From Amycolatopsis acididurans (GTDB lineage: Bacteria; Actinomycetota; Actinomycetes; Mycobacteriales; Pseudonocardiaceae): a DNA stretch of 64,000 bases. Positions within the stretch are counted from its first letter, which is position 1. Each line of letters starts with the position of its first letter. The position numbers were made by a program, and so were the translations under genes. The stretch lies in contig NZ_JAAXLS010000015.1 of the NCBI RefSeq assembly GCF_012328925.1, positions 62,001-126,000 on the forward strand. Reading direction: 5' to 3'. Below are positions 41,523-49,832 of the stretch, piece by piece. A model generated the notes under the pieces. That model made no database searches and was not told where the DNA came from. It saw only the letters and a program-made list of their open reading frames with translations.

Positions 41523-42863
41523 ATGAGCATACAAGGACGTATCTCACCCGCCGCCGCGACGACGGCCGCGCCCCACCGGCGCAGGGTCCTGATGGCGTCG
41601 GTGGCGGCCCAGTCAATCGAGTTCTACGACTTCCTGATCTACGGCACCGCCGCTTCCCTGATCCTCAACAGTCATTTCTTCCCCTCGGTCAATCCGGTCG
41701 CCGGGGTGCTCGCGTCGTTCGCGACCTTCGCCGTGGGCTTCGCGGGCCGCCCGGCGGGCGCGGCGATCTTCGGCCACTTCGGGGACAAGATCGGCCGCAA
41801 GCCAGCACTGCTGGCCGCGCTGATCCTGATGGCCGTGTCGTCGACGCTGATCGGCCTGCTGCCGACGTTCTCCACCATCGGCGTGGCGGCCCCGATCCTC
41901 CTGGTGCTCCTGCGAATCTGCCAGGGCATCGCGGTCGGCGGGCAGTGGGGCGGCTCCACGCTGCTGTCACTGGAACACGCGCCGGCGGGCCGGCGCGGAC
42001 TGTTCGGCGCCATCCCGCAAATGGGGGTGTTCGTCGGGATGATCAGCGGCACACTGGTGTTCCTGCTGATGACGAACGTCACGACGGCCCAGCAGTTCTC
42101 GTCGTGGGGATGGCGGGTGCCGTTCCTGCTGACCGTCGTGATGTTCCCGGTCGCCTACTACATCCATCGCTACATCGAGGAGACCCCGGAGTTCCGGCAG
42201 GTCGAGGCGGCCGCGGCGGAGCAGGGCGGGAAGAAGCGCTCGTCCGTTGTGACCGTGCTGCGCCATCCGAAGCAGATGCTGCTGGTGGCGTTCACCTACG
42301 TGTCCGCCACGATCAGCTTCTATGTGATCGTCACCGGGATGCTCGATTACGCCACCCGGGATCTGCACATCGGCAAGGGCACGATGCTCACCGCGGTGAT
42401 GCTGTCCATGATCGCATGGGCGCTGAGCACACTCCTGTTCGCCTGGCTGTCGGACATCATAGGGCGACGGGCGATCTTCGCGGGCGGTGTCGTTTTGTCC
42501 GGCGCCTGGGTCTTCGCCCTGTTCCCGCTGGTGGAAACCCGGAGCTTCCCCTTGATCCTGCTCGGCGCCTCGGTCGGGCAGATCGGCGTCGGGGCCATGT
42601 TCGGCCCGGGCATCACGATGTTCAACGAGATGTTCCCGTCCGGCACGCGCTACTCCGGCGCGTCGATGGGCTATCAGTTCGCCAACGTCATCGGTGGCGG
42701 GCTCGCGCCGTTCATCATGGTCGCGCTGCTCGAGGGAACCCACACCACCGCGGCGGTGTCGGTCTACGTCGCCGCCGCGTCGCTGGTCAGCGTGATCGCG
42801 GTCTCGCTGATCCGGATTCCCAAGCCGGACACGGCATCCGCCGCCGCCGAGGTCAGCGGATGA
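41523..42863 (+). CDS. MFS transporter, metabolite:H+ symporter type
   Basis: A 446-residue, 12-helix MHS-type importer with VAAQSIEFYDFLIYGTAASL in TM1, GHFGDKIGRKPALL between TM2 and TM3, and LRICQGIAVGGQWGGSTL. It is closer to the citrate/alpha-ketoglutarate/shikimate symporter branch than to the two other MFS genes here (18033, 50882). ATG 41523 has GAGGCACAG upstream, a modest site. It leads the operon MFS-SDR-quinone oxidoreductase; the SDR start overlaps its stop as ATGA. Confidence 0.92.
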   Translation: MSIQGRISPAAATTAAPHRRRVLMASVAAQSIEFYDFLIYGTAASLILNSHFFPSVNPVAGVLASFATFAVGFAGRPAGAAIFGHFGDKIGRKPALLAALILMAVSSTLIGLLPTFSTIGVAAPILLVLLRICQGIAVGGQWGGSTLLSLEHAPAGRRGLFGAIPQMGVFVGMISGTLVFLLMTNVTTAQQFSSWGWRVPFLLTVVMFPVAYYIHRYIEETPEFRQVEAAAAEQGGKKRSSVVTVLRHPKQMLLVAFTYVSATISFYVIVTGMLDYATRDLHIGKGTMLTAVMLSMIAWALSTLLFAWLSDIIGRRAIFAGGVVLSGAWVFALFPLVETRSFPLILLGASVGQIGVGAMFGPGITMFNEMFPSGTRYSGASMGYQFANVIGGGLAPFIMVALLEGTHTTAAVSVYVAAASLVSVIAVSLIRIPKPDTASAAAEVSG

Positions 42864-43624
42864 CGGACGCTCGCGTCGCGCTGGTGACCGGCGGAGCCGG
42901 CGGGCTCGGCGTGGCGATCGCGGAAAGCCTGGCACGGGAAGGAAGTTCCGTCGTGCTGGCCGATCTCGATCGCGACGCCGTCACCCGCGAGGCGGAAGCC
43001 ATCGTTCAGCGAACCGGTGCGCGAGTCGCCGGATGGTGCTGTGACGTCTCCTCGGATGAGGAAAACCGTGCTCTCATCGAGAGAATCGGCGAGACCTACG
43101 GTCGCCTCGACCAGCTGGTGAACAACGCGGGGCGGGCCCAGCGCGGCCGGTTCGGCGCGATCGGGGCGCGGGACTGGCGCGAGGTCATGGCGGTCAACGT
43201 CTGGGGCGCCGCGTCGCTGTGCCAGGCCGCGGCGGGGCTGTGGCGGGAGTCGGGCGAGGGCGCTCAGATCGTCAACATCTCGTCGCGTACCTGGCTTGCG
43301 GGCGGCCCGCTCGCCTACGCCTCGTCGAAGGCGGGGATCGTCGGGCTGACCCGGGCGCTCGCGGTCGAACTCGCGCCCATGGGGGTCACCGTGAACGCGG
43401 TCGCCCCCAGCACGGTGGTGACGCCCATGGTGTGCGACGGGAAGACCGAACAGGAGCTGGAGCGTCATCTCGCCCGGGGCCGCGCGCGTACGCTGCTGCC
43501 CCGGTTGGCGACACCCGAGGACGTCGCCGAGGCAGTGGCTTTCCTCGCCTCACCGCGTGCAAGTTTCATCACCGGCGAAGTGCTCCACGTCTGTGGTGGC
43601 GCGCAGCTGCCATCCACGACATGA
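42860..43624 (+). CDS. SDR-family oxidoreductase
   Basis: A 254-residue classical SDR: VALVTGGAGGLGVAIAESL, ADLDRDAVTREAE, LVNNAGRAQRGRF, NISSRTWLAGG, YASSKAGIVGLTRAL near 150, and the C-terminal SFITGEVLHVCGGAQ, where Cys replaces the usual Asp. Start fixed by ATGA overlap with the transporter gene. The next gene begins at or just after its stop. It is a probable alcohol or hydroxyacyl dehydrogenase for the imported acid. Confidence 0.9.
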   Translation: MTDARVALVTGGAGGLGVAIAESLAREGSSVVLADLDRDAVTREAEAIVQRTGARVAGWCCDVSSDEENRALIERIGETYGRLDQLVNNAGRAQRGRFGAIGARDWREVMAVNVWGAASLCQAAAGLWRESGEGAQIVNISSRTWLAGGPLAYASSKAGIVGLTRALAVELAPMGVTVNAVAPSTVVTPMVCDGKTEQELERHLARGRARTLLPRLATPEDVAEAVAFLASPRASFITGEVLHVCGGAQLPSTT

Positions 43625-43662
43625 TAAAACAGGTCGGATTCCCAAAGCAGGCAAGGAAATAC

Positions 43663-44595
43663 GTGAAAGCGATCGGACTGACCGAATTCGGCGGACCGGA
43701 AGTACTGAAGCCGCTCGAACTGCCCGAGCCCCAGGCCGGAGCCGGGCAGGTGCGGATCCGGGTATACGCCGCGGCGGTGAATCCCACGGACACGATGACC
43801 CGTGCGGGCACGCGAAGCCAGCAGGATCCGCCGCCGTATGTCCCGGGCATGGACGCCGCGGGTGTGATCGACCAGATCGGTCCCGGCGCGGAAGGCCGGT
43901 TCGCACCGGGGGAGGCCGTGGTGGCGCTGGTGGCGCCGCACGGCTCGCACGGCGCTTACGCCGAACGCATCGTGGTTCCCGCCGAGTCGGTGGTGCCCGC
44001 CCCTGAGGGGGTCGATTTCGTGCGGGCGGCCACCTTCCTGATGAACTCCATGACCGCGCGGCTCGCACTGGACGCGATGGGACTGTCCACTGGGGACACT
44101 GTCGCCGTCACCGGTGCCGCCGGCGCGTTCGGCGCTGCGGTGGTTCAGCTCGCGAAGGCGGACGGTCTGCGCGTCATCGCCGACGCCAAGGACAGCGACC
44201 GGGAACTGGTCCGGGAGCTGGGCGCCGACGAGATCGTCGAGCGCGGGGACGAGGTGGCCGTGCGCATCCGCGAACTCGTGCCCGGCGGTGTGCCCGGCCT
44301 GGCCGACGGTGCGCTGCTGAACGAACGCGTGGTGGAGGCGGTGGCCGACGGCGGCACGCTGGCCACGGTGCGCGGCTGGCAGGGACCTGCCGGACGCGGA
44401 ATCAGGGTGCGTCCGGTCTCGGTTCGCACCGCGGTCGGCGATACGGCGGGCCTGGCTCGGCTGGCGCGGCAGGCGGAGCAGGGGGTGCTGAGCCTGCGCG
44501 TGGCCAAGGTTTTCCCGGCCGAGCAGGCCGCGGAAGCTCATCGGATACTCGAAGCGGGCGGTGTGCGCGGGCGGCTCGTGCTCGACTTCGGGTGA
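43663..44595 (+). CDS. Quinone oxidoreductase-like (zinc-free MDR) protein
   Basis: A 310-residue medium-chain reductase: VKAIGLTEFGGPEVLKPLEL start, AAVNPTDTMTRAG, VPGMDAAGVIDQIGPG, and the Rossmann motif VTGAAGAFGAAVVQLA near 150. It lacks the cysteine zinc loops, so it belongs with NADPH:quinone/enone reductases. GTG 43663 gives the usual family N-terminus and has AAGGAA upstream; ATG 43621, which overlaps the SDR stop as ATGA, is the alternative and adds 14 residues. Last gene of its operon, convergent with GntR paralogue 4 (9 bases apart). Confidence 0.88.
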   Translation: MKAIGLTEFGGPEVLKPLELPEPQAGAGQVRIRVYAAAVNPTDTMTRAGTRSQQDPPPYVPGMDAAGVIDQIGPGAEGRFAPGEAVVALVAPHGSHGAYAERIVVPAESVVPAPEGVDFVRAATFLMNSMTARLALDAMGLSTGDTVAVTGAAGAFGAAVVQLAKADGLRVIADAKDSDRELVRELGADEIVERGDEVAVRIRELVPGGVPGLADGALLNERVVEAVADGGTLATVRGWQGPAGRGIRVRPVSVRTAVGDTAGLARLARQAEQGVLSLRVAKVFPAEQAAEAHRILEAGGVRGRLVLDFG

Positions 44596-44604
44596 CGCCG
44601 GGGA

Positions 44605-45303
44605 TCAGGCCGAGGTCTCCTGCGACCACACGCCGCGCTGTTCGAGCAGGTCGATGAGCACGTCCGCACCTTCCAGCATGTGCTCGGCCATAAGCGATTG
44701 CGCCTTACGCGCGGAGCGCGTGCGGATGGCATCGAGAATCCGAGCGTGCGCTTGGTGGGTGTGGGCCGTGCGTCCCTCGAACCGCGCGTAAAAACGGTTG
44801 GGGAGCTGGCTGACCACGCCGCCGAGCAGCAGCGCGAGCCGGCGTGACTCCGCGGCGATGTTGACCTGCCGGTGGAACAGGTGGCCCGCGTTCGCGATGC
44901 GTTCCTCGTCGCGCACGGCGACGGCCTTGCCGTAGTCCTCGACGTGCGCCTCGAGACCGGCGAGCTGCTCGCGTGTGATGTTCTTGGCGGCGCGGCCCGC
45001 CAGTTCGCCCGCCAGCTGGGCCTGCACCCAGAACAGGTCGCGGATATCCTGTCGGGTGAAGGACACGACGGTGAAACCGCGGCGGGGGACCAGCTCGACG
45101 AAGCCCTCGCTGCGCAACGCGAGCAGGCCCTCCCGCACCGGGGTGTTGCTGACGCCGACCGCTTCGGCGATCGGTTCCACGCGAAGGAACTCGCCCGGCT
45201 TCACCTCTCCGGAGATGATCCGCTCGCGGACATAGGAGGCGACTTCCTCGGGAAGCTGCTGATGCCTCGCGGTGCGACCGCGAACCGGAACCGGGCCAGT
45301 CAT
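44605..45303 (-). CDS. GntR-family regulator, FCD domain (paralogue 4)
   Basis: A 232-residue GntR/FCD regulator: RIISGEVKPGEFLRVEPI, recognition helix VGVSNTPVREGLLALRSEGF, wing VELVPRRGFTVVSF, and FCD helix LFHRQVNIAAESRRLALLL. It is the last gene of the minus operon 49428-44605 (dehydrogenase, thiolase, MaoC, dehydrogenase, GntR), 62 bases after the dehydrogenase. A weak box-like AT stretch (GATATCGAATATCGTATG, near 45325) lies in that gap. It is likely a substrate-responsive repressor of this beta-oxidation operon. Confidence 0.92.
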   Translation of the reverse strand: MTGPVPVRGRTARHQQLPEEVASYVRERIISGEVKPGEFLRVEPIAEAVGVSNTPVREGLLALRSEGFVELVPRRGFTVVSFTRQDIRDLFWVQAQLAGELAGRAAKNITREQLAGLEAHVEDYGKAVAVRDEERIANAGHLFHRQVNIAAESRRLALLLGGVVSQLPNRFYARFEGRTAHTHQAHARILDAIRTRSARKAQSLMAEHMLEGADVLIDLLEQRGVWSQETSA

Positions 45304-45365
45304 CGTTCCTCCCGCTTGCGAGCGGATATCGAATATCGTATGTCCGCCACCTTACCGAAGCCGGT

Positions 45366-46562
45366 TCACGGCCTCGTCGAGTATTCGCGCAGAAGACCCT
45401 TGCTGATAATGGTCTTCTGGATTTCGCTGGTGCCCTCGCCGATGAGCAGGAACGGCGCCTCACGCATGAGGCGCTCGATTTCGTATTCCTTGGAGTAGCC
45501 GTAGCCGCCGTGGATACGGAACGCTTCCTGGGTCACTTCCGCGCAGTACTCGGAGGCGAGCAGCTTCGCCATACCGGCCTCGACGTCGTTGCGGTTGCCC
45601 GCGTCCTTGAGCCGCGCGGCGTTGACCATCATGAGGTGGGCGGCCTCGACCTTGGTGGCCATGTCGGCGAGTTTGAACGCGATGGCCTGATGTCCGGCGA
45701 TCGGCTTGCCGAAGGTCGTGCGCTGCTGGGCGTAGTCGATGGCCAGTTCGAACGAGCGGATCGCGATCCCGCACGCGCGTGCCGCCACGTTGACCCGGCC
45801 GACTTCCACACCGTCCATCATGTACGAGAAGCCCTTGCCGGGAGCCTCGCCGAGGACTTTGTCCGCGCCGATGCGGAAGCCGTCGAACACCGCCTCGGTG
45901 GTGTCCACGCCCTTGTAGCCCATCTTGTCGAGTTTGCCGGGGATGGTCAGTCCGGGCGCGACCTCGCCGTAGCCTTCGGGTTTCTCGACCAGGAACGTGG
46001 TCAGGTTGCGGTACGGCTTCTCGGCGCCTTCGTCGGTCCGCGCGAGCAGTGCGATCAGGTTCGACGTGCCGCCGTTGGTCAGCCACATCTTGGCGCCGTC
46101 GATGACGTAGCCGTCGCCGTCGCGCTTGGCGCGGGTCTTGATCGCGGCCACGTCCGAGCCGAGGTCGGGTTCGGACATCGAGAAGGCGCCGCGGATCTCG
46201 CCGGCGGCCATCTTGGGCAGGTAGTGCTGTTTCTGTGCTTCGGTGCCGTGCTGGCGCAGCAGGTAGGCCACGATGAAGTGAGTGTTGATCACGCCGGACA
46301 CGCTCATCCAGCCGCGCGCGATCTCCTCGACGACGAGTGCGTAGGTCAGCAGCGACTCGCCGAGCCCGCCGTAGTCCTCGGGGATCATCAGGCCGAACAG
46401 GCCCATTTCCTTCATCCCCTCGACGATGTCGGCGGGATAGGTGTCGGCGTGCTCGAGCGCCTGGGCGTGCGGGATGATCTCCTTGTCCACAAAGGATCGT
46501 ACGGTCGACAGGATTTCCCGCTGGACGTCGGTGAGTCCGGCGGTCTGGGCGAGGCGGGTCAC
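45366..46562 (-). CDS. Acyl-CoA dehydrogenase
   Basis: A 398-residue acyl-CoA dehydrogenase with FSMSEPDLGSDVAAIKTRAK near 130, KMWLTNGGTSN near 160, and the C-terminal IGEGTSEIQKTII with the canonical catalytic Glu. MDGVEVGRVNVAARACGI lies in helix G, so this enzyme uses the usual base, unlike the pair at 33748/58245. It starts 25 bases after the MaoC gene and precedes GntR paralogue 4. With the thiolase and MaoC protein it forms a nearly complete beta-oxidation set. Confidence 0.92.
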   Translation of the reverse strand: MTRLAQTAGLTDVQREILSTVRSFVDKEIIPHAQALEHADTYPADIVEGMKEMGLFGLMIPEDYGGLGESLLTYALVVEEIARGWMSVSGVINTHFIVAYLLRQHGTEAQKQHYLPKMAAGEIRGAFSMSEPDLGSDVAAIKTRAKRDGDGYVIDGAKMWLTNGGTSNLIALLARTDEGAEKPYRNLTTFLVEKPEGYGEVAPGLTIPGKLDKMGYKGVDTTEAVFDGFRIGADKVLGEAPGKGFSYMMDGVEVGRVNVAARACGIAIRSFELAIDYAQQRTTFGKPIAGHQAIAFKLADMATKVEAAHLMMVNAARLKDAGNRNDVEAGMAKLLASEYCAEVTQEAFRIHGGYGYSKEYEIERLMREAPFLLIGEGTSEIQKTIISKGLLREYSTRP

Positions 46563-46587
46563 GATGGATTCTCCACAGGGCTGGTGG

Positions 46588-47043
46588 TCAGGGCAGCAGC
46601 AGGGTCAGCATCTCGGCGACGCAGGCGGGTTTGGCCGCATTGTCCAGTTCGATCGTGTAGCGCGTGGTGAGCTGCGTTCCCGCCGGGACCGGGCGCAGTT
46701 CGAGGAACTCCGCGCGAGCGCGCAGCCGGCTGCCCACCGGCACCGGCGCTGGGAACCGGACCTTGTTCAGGCCGTAGTTCAGTCGTGCGCTGCCGAAGTC
46801 GAGCCGGAACAACTCGCCGCCGAACCGCGGGATCAACGACAGGGTCAGGTATCCGTGCGCGATGGTGCGGCCGTAGGGGCCCTCGGCCGCGCGGCCCGGA
46901 TCGACGTGGATCCACTGGTGGTCGCCGGTGGCCTCGGCGAAGGCGTCGATGCGGTCCTGTTCGATGGTGCACCACGCGGTGGGCCCGACCGTGGTGCCGA
47001 GCGCGGCCTCCAGATCGCCGATCGCCGGGAACACGGTGGTCAT
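46588..47043 (-). CDS. MaoC-like (R-specific) enoyl-CoA hydratase
   Basis: A 151-residue hotdog-fold hydratase. The hydratase-2 motif is clear: FAEATGDHQWIHVDPGRA near 40, with catalytic Asp and His, then GRTIAHGYLTLSLI. It would hydrate trans-2-enoyl-CoA to (R)-3-hydroxyacyl-CoA. ATG 47043 overlaps the thiolase stop as ATGA. Length is typical of single-hotdog actinobacterial MaoC proteins. It is only distantly similar to the MaoC protein at 57723. Confidence 0.9.
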   Translation of the reverse strand: MTTVFPAIGDLEAALGTTVGPTAWCTIEQDRIDAFAEATGDHQWIHVDPGRAAEGPYGRTIAHGYLTLSLIPRFGGELFRLDFGSARLNYGLNKVRFPAPVPVGSRLRARAEFLELRPVPAGTQLTTRYTIELDNAAKPACVAEMLTLLLP

Positions 47044-48254
47044 GCGGTGATCCGCTCGAAGATCGCGGTGAGGCCCTGGCCACCGCCGATGCACATGGTT
47101 TCCAGGCCGTAGCGGGCCTCGCGCCGCTGCATCTCGCGTGCGAGCGTGGCCAGGATGCGGGTGCCGGTGGCGCCCACCGGATGGCCGAGCGAGATGCCGG
47201 AGCCGTGGACGTTCAGGCGCTCGAAGTCGGCTTCGCCGAAGCCCCATTCCCTGGTGCAGGCGAGCGCCTGTGCCGCGAACGCCTCGTTCAGCTCGATCAG
47301 GTCCATATCGGACATCTTGAGCCCGGCCCGCTCCAGCGCGGCTTCCGACGAGGGGACGGGGCCGATGCCCATGATCTTGGGCTGCACACCGGCGACCGCC
47401 CAGGACACGAGCCGGACGAGCGGGCGCAGGCCGAGCTGCTCGGCACGGTCGCGATAGGTGACAACGCACAGCGCGGCAGCGTCGTTCTGGCCGCTGGCGT
47501 TGCCCGCGGTCACGGTCGCCTCGGGATCCTGTTTGGCCAGCACGGGACGCAGCTTGCCCAACGACTCCAGTGAGGCGTCGGCGCGCGGGTGCTCGTCGGT
47601 GTCCACAATGGTCTCGCTCTTGCGCCTCTTCACGGTGACCGGGATGATCTCGTCGGCGAACACACCGGAGCGCTGCGCGGCGACCGCGCGCAGGTGGGAG
47701 GTCAGTGCCAGCCGGTCCTGTTCTTCGCGGCTGATCGAGTACTCCCGGCGCAGGTTCTCCGCTGTCTCCAGCATGCCGCCGGGCACAGGGTGATCCCGTC
47801 CGCCCGCGGTGACGCGCCCGCGCGCGAGCCCGTCGTGCAGTTGCACGCCATTGCCCTTGATGTCCCAGCGCATGCTGGTCGAATAGAACGCGACGTTGCT
47901 CATGCTCTCGGCGCCACCGGCGATGACGACCTCGTTCACGCCCGCGGACACCTGCAGCCCCGCCTGCAACACGGCCTGCAGGCCTGAGCCGCAGCGGCGG
48001 TCGACCTGCATGCCGGGTACGGTCACCGGAAGCCCGGCGTTGAGCGCGACCACCCTGCCGATCGCCGGTGCGTCGCTGTTGGGATAGCAGTGCCCGAGAA
48101 TCACGTCGTCGACGGCTTCCGGTGCGAGCCCGGTGCGCTCCAGCAGGCCGCGCAGGGCCACTTCCCCGAGTTCCGCGGCGGTCAACGGCTGGAGACTGCC
48201 GCCATACCGGCCGATCGGGGTACGGACCGGTTCGCAGATCACGACTTCACGCAT
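47040..48254 (-). CDS. Acetyl-CoA acyltransferase (thiolase)
   Basis: A 404-residue degradative-type thiolase. Nucleophilic Cys in VDRRCGSGLQAVLQAG near 90, LNEAFAAQALA near 325, catalytic His in SLGHPVGATGTRI near 360 and Cys in ETMCIGGGQGL near 390. It cleaves 3-oxoacyl-CoA to acetyl-CoA (or propionyl-CoA for 2-methyl substrates). It starts 4 bases after the stop of the upstream acyl-CoA dehydrogenase and overlaps the MaoC start. It is the only thiolase in the window, so this operon probably finishes the chain shortening. Confidence 0.94.
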   Translation of the reverse strand: MREVVICEPVRTPIGRYGGSLQPLTAAELGEVALRGLLERTGLAPEAVDDVILGHCYPNSDAPAIGRVVALNAGLPVTVPGMQVDRRCGSGLQAVLQAGLQVSAGVNEVVIAGGAESMSNVAFYSTSMRWDIKGNGVQLHDGLARGRVTAGGRDHPVPGGMLETAENLRREYSISREEQDRLALTSHLRAVAAQRSGVFADEIIPVTVKRRKSETIVDTDEHPRADASLESLGKLRPVLAKQDPEATVTAGNASGQNDAAALCVVTYRDRAEQLGLRPLVRLVSWAVAGVQPKIMGIGPVPSSEAALERAGLKMSDMDLIELNEAFAAQALACTREWGFGEADFERLNVHGSGISLGHPVGATGTRILATLAREMQRREARYGLETMCIGGGQGLTAIFERITA

Positions 48255-48258
48255 GTAT

Positions 48259-49428
48259 TCAGTCCTTCTTCTCGGCCCGGATCAGCGAGCCACCGATGAT
48301 CAGGCGCTGGATTTCACTGGTGCCCTCGTACAGCCGCAGCAGGCGGACGTCGCGGTAGACGCGCTCGACCGGGACCTCGCGCATGTAGCCGGTGCCGCCG
48401 TGCACCTGGACCGCGAGGTCCGCGACACGGCCCGCCATCTCGGTGCAGTACAGCTTCGCCGCGGACGGCGCGATCCGGCGGTCGGCGCCGCTGTCGTAGG
48501 CCGCGGCGGCGTCGCGGACCAGCGCACGGCCCGCTGCGACACCCGTGTACTGATCGGCGAGCATCGCCTGCACGAGCTGGTGGTCTCCGATCGGCACCCC
48601 GCCCTGGGTGTTGGCCGCGGCGTAGGCGACCGACTCGTCGAGCGCGCGCTGTGCCGAACCGACCGCCAGCGCCGCGATGTGCACGCGGCCGCGGGCCAGT
48701 GAGGTCATCGCCGCCCGGTAACCGACCTCTTCGGAACCGCCGACGAGCGCGGCCGCGGGCACGCGTACCGAGTCGAAGTGCACGTCAGCGGTCCAGGCGC
48801 CTTCCTGTCCCATCTTCGCGTCCTTCGGGCCGACGCTGACCCCGGGTGCGTCGGCCGGTATCAGGAACACCGCGATACCGGGGTCCTTGCCCGCGGGCTC
48901 CCTGGTGCGGGCGAAGGCGATGAACAAATCCGCGACCGGCGCGTTGGTGATGAACCGCTTCTGCCCGTCGAGCACCCAGTCCTCGCCATCGCGGCGAGCG
49001 CGTGTGCGCAGCTCCGCCGGGTTTGACCCGGCGCCCGGCTCGGTGAGCGCGAAGGAGGCCACCACCTCACCCGAGGCGATGCGTTCCAGCCAGAGCTTCC
49101 GCTGCTCGTCGGTGCCGAAGTTGACCAGCACCTGACCCGCGATGCCGTTGTTGGTGCCGAACATCGACCGCAGCGCGAGGGTGGTGTACCCGAACTCCAT
49201 CGCGAGTTCGGCGTCCTGCCGCAGGTTCAGCCCGAGGCCACCCCATTGCTGGGGGATCGCGTATCCGAACAGGCCCATGTCCGCGGCGGCCGCCCGCAGA
49301 TCGTCCGGCATCCGGTCCGCGGCCATGATCTCGTTCTCCCTGGGCACGACGTCGTCCCGGACGAAACGCCGTACCTGGGCCAGGATTTCCGCGAAGTCCT
49401 CGTTGCCGACCTGTTCGCTCATGGCCAT
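48259..49428 (-). CDS. Acyl-CoA dehydrogenase
   Basis: A 389-residue acyl-CoA dehydrogenase with FALTEPGAGSNPAELRTRA near 130, KRFITNAPVADL near 155, RGRVHIAALAVGSAQRAL, and the canonical LYEGTSEIQRLIIG with catalytic Glu at the C-terminus. Start: ATG 49428 with AAAGGGGCC upstream; ATG 49422 is two codons further in. It is the first gene of the five-gene operon down to 44605. The box at 49484 is 56 bases upstream. Confidence 0.92.
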   Translation of the reverse strand: MAMSEQVGNEDFAEILAQVRRFVRDDVVPRENEIMAADRMPDDLRAAAADMGLFGYAIPQQWGGLGLNLRQDAELAMEFGYTTLALRSMFGTNNGIAGQVLVNFGTDEQRKLWLERIASGEVVASFALTEPGAGSNPAELRTRARRDGEDWVLDGQKRFITNAPVADLFIAFARTREPAGKDPGIAVFLIPADAPGVSVGPKDAKMGQEGAWTADVHFDSVRVPAAALVGGSEEVGYRAAMTSLARGRVHIAALAVGSAQRALDESVAYAAANTQGGVPIGDHQLVQAMLADQYTGVAAGRALVRDAAAAYDSGADRRIAPSAAKLYCTEMAGRVADLAVQVHGGTGYMREVPVERVYRDVRLLRLYEGTSEIQRLIIGGSLIRAEKKD

Positions 49429-49483
49429 CGGATCCCGGCCCCTTTCGAATGCGTGCTCCCTCGAGAGCTGAGGATATAGGATA

Positions 49484-49497
49484 GATAATATATTAAC
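49484..49497. promoter_or_regulatory. AT-rich operator for dehydrogenase-thiolase-MaoC-GntR operon
   Basis: GATAATATATTAAC matches the core and most of both arms. It lies between the dehydrogenase (minus) and the small plus-strand gene at 49520, and could serve both. Confidence 0.65.
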
Positions 49498-49519
49498 AAT
49501 CGGAATGGTAGGAGCGGAT

Positions 49520-49828
49520 ATGCGGGCCGTGTCCCGGCTGGTGACGATCGAAGCGGCGCTGGCGAGAGTGGGCGCCGTGGTGCTGCCCGACCTCGCGCCG
49601 GTCTCGCCAGGCCCAGATACGGTGGCGGAGGCGCTGGCGCGCACCGCGCGACCGCACGCGGTGGAGGCGGCCCTGGGTGCGATCCCGCTCCGTGGCGTGC
49701 GCGAGCATCTGCGCGTGCTCCGGGACTCAAGGCCGGATGAGTTCGAACTGGTGCGGTCGTTCGTGTTGGCCGCCTATCTCGCCTGTCCCGCCACATGGCG
49801 CGTGCCCGGGCCGGGCACGCGCCGCTGA
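49520..49828 (+). CDS. Small protein of unknown function
   Basis: A possible 102-residue protein. ATG 49520 has a GGAGCG site and lies 22 bases after an AT-rich box, which supports expression. It contains a hydrophobic start (VTIEAALARVGAVVLPDL), a variable middle and a C-terminal helix DEFELVRSFVLAAYLACPATWR. That ending vaguely resembles gluconate dehydrogenase subunit 3-like proteins, but I do not consider this a reliable family call. It is convergent with the SDR at 49833 (4 bases between stops). It could also be a non-coding frame. Confidence 0.45.
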   Translation: MRAVSRLVTIEAALARVGAVVLPDLAPVSPGPDTVAEALARTARPHAVEAALGAIPLRGVREHLRVLRDSRPDEFELVRSFVLAAYLACPATWRVPGPGTRR

Positions 49829-49832
49829 GACC

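Noticed and set aside
45325..45342. AT-rich stretch upstream of GntR paralogue 4
   Set aside because: GATATCGAATATCGTATG lacks the ATATAT core; the gene is probably read from the upstream operon promoter.
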